A stretch of DNA of 64,000 bases from Trichococcus paludicola (GCF_003052295.1 NZ_QBLC01000001.1:310001-374000), one strand, 5' to 3'; shown: positions 9,078 to 19,073, numbered from the stretch's first letter. Notes: generated from the sequence alone by a model not told the origin. Made by a program: numbers and translations.

Positions 9078-9153
9078 TTGAGTTTCGGATGTTAAAATAA
9101 ATGTATACACAGTCGATAGACCGAGTTTATCGACGGGAAAAAGGAGGGCTATA

Positions 9154-9978
9154 ATGTTCTGCGATTATCATGTCCATACGTATTACAGCGATGATTCCGT
9201 CTACCCGATGGAAGACGTCGTAAAGGATGCTATCGGATTGGGGATGGCGGAAATCTGCTTCACGGACCACGTCGACTACGGCATCAAGGTCGATCCGGAA
9301 AACTTGTCGGAAGAGGAAAAAATCGGAAAGATCCTGAACGTCGATTATCCGGCTTATTTTGAAGAGTTAGGCCGCTTGAAGGAAAAGTATGCGGAAAACA
9401 TCGCCATCCGGACAGGCTTGGAATTCGGGATGCAAACCCATACCATCGAAGTTTTCCAAAAGTTGTACGATCGCTTTGAACTGGATTTTGTGATCCTTTC
9501 CTGCCATCAGGTCGGAGACAAAGAGTTTTGGACTCAGGACTTCCAGAACGGGAAAACCCAAAAAGAATACAATGATAGTTACTATCAAGAAATCCTGGAT
9601 GTCATCTCCCGCTACAAAGACTACAGTGTGCTGGGTCATCTTGATCTGATCAAGCGCTATGACATGAAAGGGGATTACCCATTCGAAGCGGTAGAGGAGA
9701 TCATCACCGAAATTCTCAAGAAGGTCATCCAGGACGGCAAAGGAATCGAAGTGAACACGTCCTCCCACAGATATGGCCTGAAGGATCTGACGCCATCCAG
9801 AGCCGTTTTGAGGCTCTACAAGGACTTGGGCGGCAAGGTTATAACCATCGGCAGCGACAGCCATGAAAAGCATCACCTGGGGGCATATATTGAAGATACA
9901 AAGTTGGAATTAAAGGCGTTGGGGTATGAACAGTACTGCACCTTTGAAGGGATGCAGCCGATTTTCCACGAATTGTAG
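9154..9978 (+). CDS. hisJ: Histidinol-phosphatase, PHP family (HisJ/HisK type)
   Basis: 274 residues with an intact PHP metal-binding pattern: DYHVHTYYSDD at the N-terminus, TDHVDYG (about 36-42), SCHQV (about 116-120), LGHLD (about 165-169) and GSDSHE (about 238-243). The family hydrolyses histidinol phosphate to histidinol. Length and motifs fit HisJ rather than DNA polymerase-type PHP proteins. AAAGGAGGG precedes the ATG. It is a single gene between two terminators, with no other his gene here, so a different small phosphate monoester is possible. Confidence 0.8.
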   Translation: MFCDYHVHTYYSDDSVYPMEDVVKDAIGLGMAEICFTDHVDYGIKVDPENLSEEEKIGKILNVDYPAYFEELGRLKEKYAENIAIRTGLEFGMQTHTIEVFQKLYDRFELDFVILSCHQVGDKEFWTQDFQNGKTQKEYNDSYYQEILDVISRYKDYSVLGHLDLIKRYDMKGDYPFEAVEEIITEILKKVIQDGKGIEVNTSSHRYGLKDLTPSRAVLRLYKDLGGKVITIGSDSHEKHHLGAYIEDTKLELKALGYEQYCTFEGMQPIFHEL

Positions 9979-9985
9979 AACGATG

Positions 9986-10028
9986 AAAGAAGAGCCGAAT
10001 GCCTGTGAGCATTGCGGCTCTTCTTTTT
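9986..10028 (+). terminator. Terminator after hisJ
   Basis: AAGAAGAGCCG(A)ATGC pairs with GCATTGCGGCTCTTCTTT and runs into T5. Its arms are nearly the same as those of the terminator at 22786-22827. Confidence 0.88.
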
Positions 10029-10077
10029 GTCGATTGGCTTATATGATTGCCTTGTGGGGTTCGCGTTCATGGCGTGA

Positions 10078-10210
10078 TTCCCCGCCAAATTGGTTTTGAA
10101 GGGGAATCTCGTGTTGTCCGCGAGCGTTTTTCCCCGCCAAGGTGGTTTTGGCGGGTTTTCTGACTCTGATTTGAACTGATTTTCCCCGCCAAAATGCTTT
10201 TGACGGGTTA
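10078..10210. repeat. Three tandem hairpin units with a 52-bp period
   Basis: The box TTCCCCGCCAA occurs three times, with its CCCC starting at 10080, 10132 and 10184, exactly 52 bp apart. Each is followed by a partly complementary half (TTTTGGCGGG in the middle copy), so each unit can form a short CCCGCCAA/TTGGCGGG hairpin. The array lies between the convergent hisJ and AraC genes. The spacer between boxes is less conserved than the box. Confidence 0.8.
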
Positions 10211-10237
10211 TTTCTGTAGCTTGCAGTCCCTGCGTCT

Positions 10238-11476
10238 TTATGTTGTATGCGGCACCTCAAGGGAATCACCGGTGTGAGCTTTTTGCTGCTCAACCTGCCA
10301 AAAAGATTTCCGGTATTTCTCCGGCGTGATGCCTACATAATCTTTGAAGGCTTTTTGGAAGTGGCTTTGGCTGGAGAAACAGAGATAATTGCTGATTTCG
10401 CCTAGGCTTTGCATGGAATAGGACAGCAAATCTTTGGCTTCCTCCAATTTTGTATCCCTGATGAAAGTACTCAGGTTGAAACCAAGTTCTTTTTTTACCT
10501 TTCTGGAAAGAGATGTGCGGGTGTAGCCCACGCGGTCCGCGATTTCCGCTACAGTAAGGGATTTATTCGTGTTGTTGCGGATGTATTGGACCACTTCATG
10601 CAGTACTTTGTCGGCATGGAGCGGAATTGCGGAATCGGCTACCCGTTGCGCATAATCGAATTGGACTTGCCAAAGGAGCGCTTTGACAGCCTCCACATCG
10701 GCCAACCGTTCCACTTGCTGCAGATAGACATTCGATAATTGGTAAGCTGTACTCGGGGAGAGTCCGCCTCGCATGGCAGCCCGGGAAACAAGCGTGACGC
10801 TGACAATAAACAAATTTTTCCATTGCCGCAGAGCGCCCGGCGCAATCGCACCTATTTTTGCGTATCTGGCTTGGTTGGCGAATTCTTTCAATTTCTCGAC
10901 TTGGCCGGTCTCGACAAAACGCACCATCGCTTCCTCTACGTTGAAGGTGTTATACAGGGCACCTTCCTCTTTTTCCAGAGCATTCGTCAGTACAAATTCT
11001 TCATGGATGGGCATATTGGACTGCTGCGGGGAAATGAGCGCAACCTCTTTTTTTGTCAGTTTGGTTCCATTCAAAAGGAAGTCGACAAACAGCAACGTAT
11101 TGATGAAAGAGTCCCAGTTTTGGGAAGGTATCTTTTTGAAAAAATCGCTGAAGGTAGGAGAATCGGCATCCGCGACGCCAAATTCCTTTTGTATCGCCGC
11201 CAACGAGTCTTCCGAATAGGCGAAATCATTCACTGGCCCAATCAGGAGATGCTGATTCCCTTCCAAGTGCACACAGCCGTAATAAGAGTGGAAGGAAGTC
11301 ATGATATAGGTGATCTTTTTGGAAGGATCTCCCGTCAAAAGCGCCAAATAATCTTCCGGGGGATGGGTGTCTTCTCCTTGTGACGGGACTGCGCGGATCA
11401 CTTCCTGATTTTTACATAAGTAGACCGGAATGTAGTAGGAAAAGTAAAAGTAGTCCAAAAAAGAAGATAGATCCAT
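10238..11476 (-). CDS. AraC-family transcriptional regulator of the glycoside cluster
   Basis: 412 residues. A long N-terminal region of about 300 residues has no recognised motif. A C-terminal pair of helix-turn-helix motifs follows (about 300-395), with LTVAEIADRVGYTRTSLSRK and a second recognition segment ending in FKDYVGITPEKYRK. The N-terminal part presumably senses a sugar. It is divergent from the GH2-GH78-GH43-symporter-GH1-GH3 operon with about 120 bp between starts, so it most likely activates that operon. The ATG at 11476 has an AGGAGGCGTG upstream. Target assignment is from position only. Confidence 0.85.
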   Translation of the reverse strand: MDLSSFLDYFYFSYYIPVYLCKNQEVIRAVPSQGEDTHPPEDYLALLTGDPSKKITYIMTSFHSYYGCVHLEGNQHLLIGPVNDFAYSEDSLAAIQKEFGVADADSPTFSDFFKKIPSQNWDSFINTLLFVDFLLNGTKLTKKEVALISPQQSNMPIHEEFVLTNALEKEEGALYNTFNVEEAMVRFVETGQVEKLKEFANQARYAKIGAIAPGALRQWKNLFIVSVTLVSRAAMRGGLSPSTAYQLSNVYLQQVERLADVEAVKALLWQVQFDYAQRVADSAIPLHADKVLHEVVQYIRNNTNKSLTVAEIADRVGYTRTSLSRKVKKELGFNLSTFIRDTKLEEAKDLLSYSMQSLGEISNYLCFSSQSHFQKAFKDYVGITPEKYRKSFWQVEQQKAHTGDSLEVPHTT

Positions 11477-11542
11477 TATTCACGCCTCCTGAGCATTGTT
11501 GGCACCATTATATAATTTGAGGAACATATTTGCAATACAGGA

Positions 11543-11562
11543 TTGGAAACGCTCTCTATAAT
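11543..11562 (+). promoter_or_regulatory. cre site overlapping the -10 of the glycoside operon promoter
   Basis: TTGGAAACGCTCTCT (11543-11557) fits the catabolite-response consensus WTGNAANCGNWNNCW at every position. It runs into TATAAT at 11557-11562. A cre overlapping the core promoter is the usual layout for CcpA repression. The best -35-like hexamer, TTGCAA at 11530, is 21 bp away, so the promoter probably needs the divergent AraC activator. Confidence 0.7.
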
Positions 11563-11595
11563 AACTACTATACGACAGAAAAGGGAATGGTAGAA

Positions 11596-13971
11596 ATGGA
11601 AAAAATGGATTTCATGAAAGGTTGGGAGTTCTTCAGAGAGGGAAGTACAGTAAAGGAGATCATCAAGCTGCCCCATGATGCCATGATAGCGGAAAAACGG
11701 CATCCTGAGAATCCATCCAGCAGTGCGGGGGCATTCTTCCCAGGCGGAGTCTATACCTACAAGAAAGAGTTTTTCGTTCCTGTTGATTGGAAAGGTAAAA
11801 AGATTCTGCTTGAATTTGAAGGGGTTTACAAAGATGCTTGGGTGTACATAAACGGGGAAGAGGCGGGCAAGAATGCCTATGGGTACACGCCCTTTGTGGT
11901 TGATACAGATGGTTTCCTCCATCATGGGGAAAGCAATGATGTGAAAGTGGTGGTGGACAACAGTCAGCACCCGAATAGCCGTTGGTACACCGGCAGCGGC
12001 ATCCATCGCCCGGTCTGGTTGCATATCGGGAACAAGGCACATATCCAGCGTCAAGGGGTGAAAATAACCACTTTATCCCATCAACCGGCAAGCATCCGGA
12101 TAGAAACGGAACATACCGGGGAAGAAGTGCAGGTGGAAATCCGCCGTGAAGATGCAACCGTGGCCTCCGGAAAAGGAGACAAACTCACTTTAGATATTCC
12201 GGATGCGCAGCTATGGAGTGACGAAAGCCCTCATCTTTACCAGTGCGTGGTCCAGCTTAAAAGAAATGGAAAGATTGTTGACCAGGTAACGGAAGATTTT
12301 GGGATCCGCACGATTGAATGGAATGAAAACGGTCTCTTCGTCAATGGGAGAGAGACATTGCTCAGAGGCGGCTGTGTCCACAGCGACAATGGCCTATTGG
12401 GTGCCGTTTCGCTTCCTGAAAGTGAAGACCGTAAAGTCAGGATCATGAAGGAAGCCGGTTTTAACGCTGTGCGGGCTTCGCACAATCCTGCATCCGAATC
12501 TTTCCTGACGGCTTGCGATAAATACGGCATGTATGTGATGGATGAGACGTGGGACATGTGGTACTTCCATAAGAGCAAACATGACTACGCATCTCAATTC
12601 ATGGATAACTATCAGGGGGACATCCGCGCCATGGTGGAAAGGGACTACAATCATCCTTCCGTGATCATGTATTCGATCGGAAACGAAATCTCCGAACCGA
12701 AGGACGAGAAAGGTGTCCAGCTTGCGCGGGAAATGGTGGATATCATTAAGGAACTGGATGCTACGCGTCCTGTGACTTGCGGGGTGAATCTGATGGTCAT
12801 CAATATGGCAAGCAAAGGAAAAGGTATCTACAAAGAAGAAGGCGGAAGAGAGAAGGAAACCGCTGGCGGAGACAATAAGAAAGTAAGCAGTACCTTGTTC
12901 AACCTTATGACATCAGTCGTAGGTACGGGGATGAACAAGGCTGCCAACTCCAAAAAAGCGGATGCCGTCACTACTCCGTTATTCGATAGTTTGGATATCG
13001 CGGGCTACAACTACGCTTCCGGCCGTTACCGGAAAGAAGGGAAGATCCATCCCGAAAGAATTCTGGTAGGGTCAGAAACCTTTCCACAGGATATCGCCAA
13101 AAACTGGAAAATGGTAAAAGAATTGCCTTATCTGATCGGGGATTTCATGTGGACTGCTTGGGACTATTTGGGTGAAGCCGGCATCGGTGCCTGGTCGTAT
13201 ACGGAAGACGGCAGACGGTTCGACAAGCCTTATCCTTGGATCTTGGCGAATGTAGGCGCCATAGATATCTTGGGCAACATCGGCGCGGAAGCGGAATATG
13301 CAGCAGTTGTCTGGGGAGTCCGGAATGACCCCTATATCGCAGTTCAGCCAGCCAATCAGCCAGGGAATCGTCCCGCAAAATCCGTTTGGCGAGGAACGAA
13401 CGGGCTCAACAGTTGGTCCTGGAAGAATTGCGAAGGAAATAATGCCATCATAGAAGTGTATGCAGCTGCCCATTCAGTGCAATTACTGCTGGGCGATAAA
13501 GCAACGAAGAGGAAAAAACTGAAAGACTGCAAAGCGACTTTCAAGAGTACTTATGCGGCGGGTACACTTATTGCTGTGACCTTCGATGAAAAAGGCAATG
13601 AAACGGGCAGGACAGCACTCAGCTCCGCGAGCGGCAAGACGGGTTTGCAGTTGACCACAGACGGCGCTACAATCAAGCAAAATGAAGTCGTATACATAGA
13701 AGTGTCCTTGATCGGCGAGAACGGGATCATCGAAAGCAATGACGATCAGCTTTTGCAGGTAACGGTTGACGGCGGGGAGCTGCTTGCTTTCGGCAGCGCA
13801 AATCCCCGGACCAAAGAGGAATACCACAAGGGCGCGTTCACTAGCTATTATGGCCGTGCACAAGCAATCGTGCGGAGCGGAAAGCAAGGCGAAATCACCG
13901 TTAAGGTGCAAGGAGTAAGCGCAGGAACGGCTGAACTGAAAATTCAGGTAAAAGAGGAGGGACAAGCGTGA
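11596..13971 (+). CDS. Glycoside hydrolase family 2 (beta-galactosidase-like)
   Basis: 791 residues from ATG 11596, which has AAGGGA at a good distance. Further upstream is the promoter. Domains in order are a jelly-roll sugar-binding domain (about 1-150), an immunoglobulin-like domain (about 160-240), a TIM barrel with RASHNPAS and the acid/base Glu364 in SIGNEIS, the nucleophile Glu494 in GSETFP, and C-terminal Ig-like domains. There is no signal peptide, so it acts in the cytoplasm on sugars brought in by the symporter four genes on. Family 2 includes beta-galactosidases, glucuronidases and mannosidases; the substrate is uncertain. Its stop overlaps the next start. Confidence 0.88.
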   Translation: MEKMDFMKGWEFFREGSTVKEIIKLPHDAMIAEKRHPENPSSSAGAFFPGGVYTYKKEFFVPVDWKGKKILLEFEGVYKDAWVYINGEEAGKNAYGYTPFVVDTDGFLHHGESNDVKVVVDNSQHPNSRWYTGSGIHRPVWLHIGNKAHIQRQGVKITTLSHQPASIRIETEHTGEEVQVEIRREDATVASGKGDKLTLDIPDAQLWSDESPHLYQCVVQLKRNGKIVDQVTEDFGIRTIEWNENGLFVNGRETLLRGGCVHSDNGLLGAVSLPESEDRKVRIMKEAGFNAVRASHNPASESFLTACDKYGMYVMDETWDMWYFHKSKHDYASQFMDNYQGDIRAMVERDYNHPSVIMYSIGNEISEPKDEKGVQLAREMVDIIKELDATRPVTCGVNLMVINMASKGKGIYKEEGGREKETAGGDNKKVSSTLFNLMTSVVGTGMNKAANSKKADAVTTPLFDSLDIAGYNYASGRYRKEGKIHPERILVGSETFPQDIAKNWKMVKELPYLIGDFMWTAWDYLGEAGIGAWSYTEDGRRFDKPYPWILANVGAIDILGNIGAEAEYAAVVWGVRNDPYIAVQPANQPGNRPAKSVWRGTNGLNSWSWKNCEGNNAIIEVYAAAHSVQLLLGDKATKRKKLKDCKATFKSTYAAGTLIAVTFDEKGNETGRTALSSASGKTGLQLTTDGATIKQNEVVYIEVSLIGENGIIESNDDQLLQVTVDGGELLAFGSANPRTKEEYHKGAFTSYYGRAQAIVRSGKQGEITVKVQGVSAGTAELKIQVKEEGQA

Positions 13972-16562
13972 AGGCATTTGAGCTTCGGACAGAGTATTTA
14001 AAAGAACCGATTGGTATGGATATTCTCCGTCCCCGTTTGTATTGGAAATGTGAAAACGGGATTCAGCAGACCGCCTACCAATTGACCGCAAAAAAGGATA
14101 ATGAAATCATTTGGGATACTGGGAAGGTACAGTCCAACAGGATTACGCATATCCCGTACGAAGGCCCTCCTTTGAAGAGCCGTGACCGCATAGCTTGGTC
14201 CGTCGCGCTTTGGGATGAACAGGACAGAAAAGGGGAAGCCGTTACCTCCTGGTTCGAAATGGGGCTTCTGGATGAAACCGACTGGGAAGCACATTGGATC
14301 AGCGGGGATTACATCCCCCGTAAGAATGAAAGATACCCGGTGGATTGCTTCAATAAGACTTTCCGACTGCACAAGGAAATCAAAAAAGCCCGGTTATACA
14401 TCACCGCCTGCGGGCTGTATGAGGCGGCTATAAATGGAAAGCGCGTCGGCAATTTTGAATTGGCGCCCGGCTGCACCGATTACCGTCACCGCATCCAGTA
14501 TCAAAGCTATGATATCACAGATCTTTTGGGAACGGAAAATGCCTTGGAAATCCAATTGGCGGATGGCTGGTATCGTGGATCGATTGGTTGCTTTGGCCCA
14601 ACGAATGTTTTCGGAAAACAGACAAAACTGCTTTGCCAACTGGAAGTGGAATTTGAGGACGGAACGAAAGAAAAAATAATCAGCGACGAGCGTTTCGCTT
14701 GGTCGAATGATGGCGCCATCCGGTTTGCTGACCTGAAGGATGGGGAAGTAGTAGATGCCTCCTTCACACCTTCCTATCAAGGGAAAGCGGCGCTTGTTAA
14801 AGAAGAACTGTTTCCTACAGCTTCCAACAATGTCGACATCAAACAACAGGAACACTTCACGCCGAAATTGATCGTGACACCTTCAGGGAAAAAAGTGCTC
14901 GATTTCGGCCAAAACATCGCCGGATTCATTTCATTCCGGATAAAAGGGGATAAAGGGCAAAAACTGAAACTGCGCTTGGGTGAAATTTTGGATGAGGATG
15001 GGGAATTCACCCAAAAGAATTTCCAAAAACTGAAGCCCGCCAAAGAATTCGGGACAGTGAAAAAGTTGCTGCTGATAACCGGAAATGAGAGCAAGATTCC
15101 GGGGGAAATGGCCGCTACACCCAAACAGGAAGTTGAATACGTTTGCAGCGGCGAGGCTGATGCCTACCAAACCCGGTTTGCCATCTTTGGCTTCCGTTAT
15201 GCCGAAGTGGAAACGGATATCCGCATAGAACCCGAGCAATTCACAGCAATCGCCGTGTATTCCGATATGGAAGAGACAGGAGAATTTTCCTGCTCAAACG
15301 AGAAGGTCAACCGATTTTTGGAGAATACGCGCTGGAGCATGAAAGGCAACTTTGCCGATATTCCAACGGATTGTCCTACGAGAGAGCGTTTGGGATGGAC
15401 CGGTGATGGGCAAGTATTCTTCCATACCGCAGCATTTCTGATGGATATCGCTCCTTTCTATCGGAAGTGGATGCGCGACTTCGCGGATGGACAATTCAAA
15501 AATGGTAAAAATGCTGCAGTGATTCCTTATGTCGGAATGGACATGGTGTACAACAATACCGGAGGATCGGTTGGTTGGGCGGATGCTATCGTGTTGATCC
15601 CTTACCGCTACTGGAGATGGTATGGAGACAAGGACATCATCGAAACCTTCTACCCACAGATGGCGCGCTATGCGCAGTTCATGATCAAAAACACAGGAAT
15701 GAAAAATAAAAAACTGGCGAAGGATAACCCTTATGACAAGTATACGTACGAAAAGGGTTTCCATTTAGGGGAATGGCTTGAGCCCGAGGAATTCAGGACC
15801 TCTCCAAGGCAACCGACGACGTTGCACACGGAAATATGTACCGCCTACCTGCACGAAACGATGAAGTGCATGGCTGAGATAGCTGCAGCAATCGGGAAAG
15901 AGGAGGATGCGGCTGTATACGGAGAATACGCAAAAGGCGCAAAAGAAGCCTATGCATGGCTGTTCCTCAAGGACAAGTCATTGGATACCAACCGTCAAGC
16001 CGTATTGGTCCGGCCTTTAGCATTCGGTTTAGCAGAAGATGAAAAACGAAAAGAAATCGCGACAGCTTTAGTAAGTGCGGTCAAGAATCGGGATTACCGC
16101 GTCGGAACAGGCTTTCTCTCCACACCGTTTCTCCTGACGGTCTTGTCGAAGAACGGGCATACGGATGTTGCCTATAAAATGTTGGAAAATGAAAAGTCCC
16201 CCAGTTGGCTCGCAGAGGTGAATGCTGGAGCTACGACGGTTTGGGAAGATTGGGAAGGGAAAGAGAGCCACAACCACTATTCTCCTGGTGCGGTATGCGA
16301 ATGGCTGTTCAACACGGTTGGCGGCATTACAGTTGCTGGCGAAAATCATTTCAGGATCGAACCCCAGCCCGGAGGAACATTTACTTATGCCAATACGCAA
16401 TACAACAGTTTGTACGGAATGGTGGAGACGCGATGGGGAAAAACAGCAGCTGGCTACCACTTAGAGGTGAAGATACCGGCGAATACATCAGCCGAAATCC
16501 AGTTGCCGAACCAGAAGCCGGAAACATTGGGCACCGGGACTTATCACTATACATTTCAATAA
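13968..16562 (+). CDS. Alpha-L-rhamnosidase, glycoside hydrolase family 78
   Basis: 864 residues from GTG 13968, overlapping the GH2 stop as GTGA and preceded by AGAGGAGGG. N-terminal beta-sandwich domains (about 1-430) precede an (alpha/alpha)6 barrel. The barrel includes TDCPTRERLGWTGD (about 467-480), with Glu473 in the region of the general acid, and WEDWEG (about 760). A C-terminal beta domain closes the protein. GH78 enzymes release terminal alpha-L-rhamnose from plant glycosides, pectin fragments or flavonoids. There is no signal peptide. Together with the GH1 and GH3 enzymes it suggests rhamnosyl-glucoside substrates. Confidence 0.93.
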   Translation: MKAFELRTEYLKEPIGMDILRPRLYWKCENGIQQTAYQLTAKKDNEIIWDTGKVQSNRITHIPYEGPPLKSRDRIAWSVALWDEQDRKGEAVTSWFEMGLLDETDWEAHWISGDYIPRKNERYPVDCFNKTFRLHKEIKKARLYITACGLYEAAINGKRVGNFELAPGCTDYRHRIQYQSYDITDLLGTENALEIQLADGWYRGSIGCFGPTNVFGKQTKLLCQLEVEFEDGTKEKIISDERFAWSNDGAIRFADLKDGEVVDASFTPSYQGKAALVKEELFPTASNNVDIKQQEHFTPKLIVTPSGKKVLDFGQNIAGFISFRIKGDKGQKLKLRLGEILDEDGEFTQKNFQKLKPAKEFGTVKKLLLITGNESKIPGEMAATPKQEVEYVCSGEADAYQTRFAIFGFRYAEVETDIRIEPEQFTAIAVYSDMEETGEFSCSNEKVNRFLENTRWSMKGNFADIPTDCPTRERLGWTGDGQVFFHTAAFLMDIAPFYRKWMRDFADGQFKNGKNAAVIPYVGMDMVYNNTGGSVGWADAIVLIPYRYWRWYGDKDIIETFYPQMARYAQFMIKNTGMKNKKLAKDNPYDKYTYEKGFHLGEWLEPEEFRTSPRQPTTLHTEICTAYLHETMKCMAEIAAAIGKEEDAAVYGEYAKGAKEAYAWLFLKDKSLDTNRQAVLVRPLAFGLAEDEKRKEIATALVSAVKNRDYRVGTGFLSTPFLLTVLSKNGHTDVAYKMLENEKSPSWLAEVNAGATTVWEDWEGKESHNHYSPGAVCEWLFNTVGGITVAGENHFRIEPQPGGTFTYANTQYNSLYGMVETRWGKTAAGYHLEVKIPANTSAEIQLPNQKPETLGTGTYHYTFQ

Positions 16563-16579
16563 AAGAAAGGTGACCAAAA

Positions 16580-17647
16580 ATGACATATACATCCATTAGA
16601 CCCGGCCAAGTTTGGTTGGATACAGAGGGAAAAAGAATCCAGGCACACGGAGGATCCATCCTCGAAGTAGATGGAACTTATTACTGGTACGGAGAAAATA
16701 AGGAAAAAACGCAAGTGGGCGGGGGCATCTGGCACTGGGGTGTCCGCTGTTACGCATCCACTGATCTTTACAACTGGGAAGACAAAGGGCTGATCATCCC
16801 GCCGGAACCGGATAATCCGGAATCGTCATTGCATCCGGAAGCCTGCATGGATCGTCCGCATATCATTTATAACCGTTGGACGAAGAAATACGTTTGCTGG
16901 TTGAAAATCATGCATAAAGACGATACGCAGACGGCCACAATCCTGACAGCGGATCACATATTAGGACCGTATACGAAGGTGAAAGAAGGCTACCGTCCGC
17001 TGAACATGAATGCGGGAGATTTTGATCTGGTGGTCGCACCAGATGGAAAAGCTTATTACTATTTTGAAAGAGTCCACAGTGAGACAATCTGCGCGGACCT
17101 CACCGATGATTACACCGGTGTAACCGGCTATTACAGTACGCATTTCCCGAACATCGCGCCACCATTCGTCAGGGAGGCAACGGCTCATTTTTATCGGAAA
17201 GGCCGCCATTATTTAGTGACATCGGGAACGACGGGGTACTTCCCGAATCCATCCGAAGTTGCTGTCGCAAAAACATGGCATGGGCCTTATGAAGTGCAAG
17301 GCAATCCGCACACAGATGATCATGAAAGAACTTCTTTCCAATCCCAAATCACTTCCGTGTTTAAGGTGCCGGGGAAAAAGGATTTGTATATAGCGCTGGC
17401 TGACAGATGGTTAGTGGGCGAACTGCCGATCCGCTATGATGACTTAGAAAAAGTGTTTGCTTGGCTTTATGCTCCTGCCCTTTACGAAATGCCGACCGAT
17501 GTCGATCCGGAAGTGCGAAACGCATTAAAGAACTTAGGTAACCCGGATACTGCGGTTGCGGATTATGTGTGGCTGCCGTTGCGTTTCGATGGTGAAAAAG
17601 CGTATCTTGATTGGGAAGATGAGTGGACAACAGAAGAATTTGAATAA
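16580..17647 (+). CDS. Glycoside hydrolase family 43-like enzyme
   Basis: 355 residues with a five-bladed beta-propeller pattern: AHGGSILEVDGTYYWYGE (about 20-37), HPEACMDRPHI, FDLVVAPDGKAYYYFER and TSFQSQITSVF (about 253-263). This layout resembles GH43 members related to exo-beta-1,3-galactanases, such as subfamilies 24 and 34, rather than arabinofuranosidases, but subfamily was judged by eye. No signal peptide. AAAGAAAGGTG precedes the ATG, 17 bp after the rhamnosidase stop. It probably trims a galactose- or arabinose-containing oligosaccharide in the cytoplasm. Confidence 0.75.
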   Translation: MTYTSIRPGQVWLDTEGKRIQAHGGSILEVDGTYYWYGENKEKTQVGGGIWHWGVRCYASTDLYNWEDKGLIIPPEPDNPESSLHPEACMDRPHIIYNRWTKKYVCWLKIMHKDDTQTATILTADHILGPYTKVKEGYRPLNMNAGDFDLVVAPDGKAYYYFERVHSETICADLTDDYTGVTGYYSTHFPNIAPPFVREATAHFYRKGRHYLVTSGTTGYFPNPSEVAVAKTWHGPYEVQGNPHTDDHERTSFQSQITSVFKVPGKKDLYIALADRWLVGELPIRYDDLEKVFAWLYAPALYEMPTDVDPEVRNALKNLGNPDTAVADYVWLPLRFDGEKAYLDWEDEWTTEEFE

Positions 17648-17675
17648 AAAAATTGATTAGAAGGAGTAACATATA

Positions 17676-19073
17676 ATGAAAAAAGAACGCGTACAGAATC
17701 CGGATAACATCGGAGCGTTAAAGTTTTGGGCATGGCAAGGACGGGGAGTATCCGTTGCGGCTTCCGTAATTCTGATGGCTCATCTGATGTTTTACACAAC
17801 GGAAATTTTACATTTGAACGCTGCGATTGTAGGTACCTTGTTGATGGCAACCCGCCTCTTGGACGGGGTGACGGATATATTTGCCGGCTACATCGTTGAC
17901 CGCACGAATACGAAAATGGGTAAGGCGCGGCCTTATGAATTGGCGATTCTGATAGTGTGGCTATCCATGTGGCTCATGTATTCGACACCTACCGGATTAA
18001 GCGATGTCCTGAAATATGTATGGGTATTTGGTTTTTATTCTCTTGTAAACGCTGTCGGAATCACTTTGCTTAGTGCCAATAATAATGCTTATATGATCCG
18101 CGCTTTTGGAAGCAATGAGCAACGGGTTAAAATTGCTTCTTTCGGTGGTGGCGTCATCATGTTGGGTGCCCTCGTCATCAATATTTCTTTCCCGATTTTT
18201 TTACAGCGAATGGGAGATACTGCAGCCGGATGGAGCACGATGTTTGCGATCTTCGCTATTCCTATGGCAATCATCGGAATTATGCGTTTCGTCTTTGTGA
18301 AGGAAACGAATCCCGTTGAAGTTTCAACAGATCCGCCAAAAGTAAAAGATATATTCCGGGTATTAAAGGGTAATCCGTACGTACTGATGGTTGCCGGAAT
18401 GTATTTCTTGTATTCGGCTGCAACAGGATTGGGGATCGCCACCTACTACTTTAAGTATATCGTCGGCGATCTTAGTCTGATGGGTATCGCAACTGCCGTC
18501 AGTGTATTGGTGGTTCCGCTGCTGTTCATTTTCCCTAAGCTGATGAAAAAAATATCTATGGGTAAAATGATTGTTTTTGGAAGTATCGCAGCGATTCTTG
18601 GTAATATTACGATGTTCTTTGCAGGGGCTAATTTCCCTGTCATTTTGGTCGCAAATCTTATGATGGCAGTCGGAATTCTTCCTGTAACGTATCTGACTGA
18701 CCTGCTTATGATCGACTGCGCTTCCTACAATGAATGGAAAGGAGAGCCCCGCATGGATGGTACTATAGGCGCAGTAAAAGGGTTGGCCGGAAAAATCGGT
18801 GGAGCAGCAGGAGCAGCGGTTGTCGGGGTTTTGTTGAGTTGGGGTGGTTACAGTGGAGCGTTGGCTGTGCAACCTGCTTCGGCTATGCTGATGATCCGCA
18901 TCATTATGGCAGTTGTTCCGGGAATCATGAACGTGTTGATCCTGTTACTGATGTCCTTTTATAAATTGGATCGTTTGATGCCTCAAATCAACCAAGAACT
19001 GGAAGAAAGAAGAGAATCCGCAGCAGCAGAAGTTGCAGCAGTAAAAGAGACAGTTGCCTTGGACGTGAATTGA
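17676..19073 (+). CDS. GPH-family glycoside:cation symporter (MelB type)
   Basis: 465 residues with about twelve membrane spans. The family signature RLLDGVTDIFAGYIVDRT appears at about 63-80 and a second cytoplasmic motif near 330-350. GPH symporters bring in unphosphorylated glycosides with Na+ or H+. GAAGGAG precedes the ATG, 28 bp after the GH43 gene. It is the only transporter in the operon, and all the hydrolases lack signal peptides, so intact small glycosides are likely imported and cut inside. The tail is Ala/Glu-rich. A second GPH gene lies at 48433-49854. Confidence 0.9.
   Translation: MKKERVQNPDNIGALKFWAWQGRGVSVAASVILMAHLMFYTTEILHLNAAIVGTLLMATRLLDGVTDIFAGYIVDRTNTKMGKARPYELAILIVWLSMWLMYSTPTGLSDVLKYVWVFGFYSLVNAVGITLLSANNNAYMIRAFGSNEQRVKIASFGGGVIMLGALVINISFPIFLQRMGDTAAGWSTMFAIFAIPMAIIGIMRFVFVKETNPVEVSTDPPKVKDIFRVLKGNPYVLMVAGMYFLYSAATGLGIATYYFKYIVGDLSLMGIATAVSVLVVPLLFIFPKLMKKISMGKMIVFGSIAAILGNITMFFAGANFPVILVANLMMAVGILPVTYLTDLLMIDCASYNEWKGEPRMDGTIGAVKGLAGKIGGAAGAAVVGVLLSWGGYSGALAVQPASAMLMIRIIMAVVPGIMNVLILLLMSFYKLDRLMPQINQELEERRESAAAEVAAVKETVALDVN

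Noticed and set aside
10078..10210. CRISPR array
   Set aside because: Only three units, an 11-bp box, similar spacers and no cas genes.
10039..10293. 84-residue reverse-strand frame
   Set aside because: It is the translation of the three-unit hairpin array, and its start overlaps the AraC gene end. No ribosome-binding site or family pattern.
13483..14091. Long reverse-strand frame across the GH2/GH78 junction
   Set aside because: Shadow of two well-supported forward genes. No ribosome-binding site or motif.
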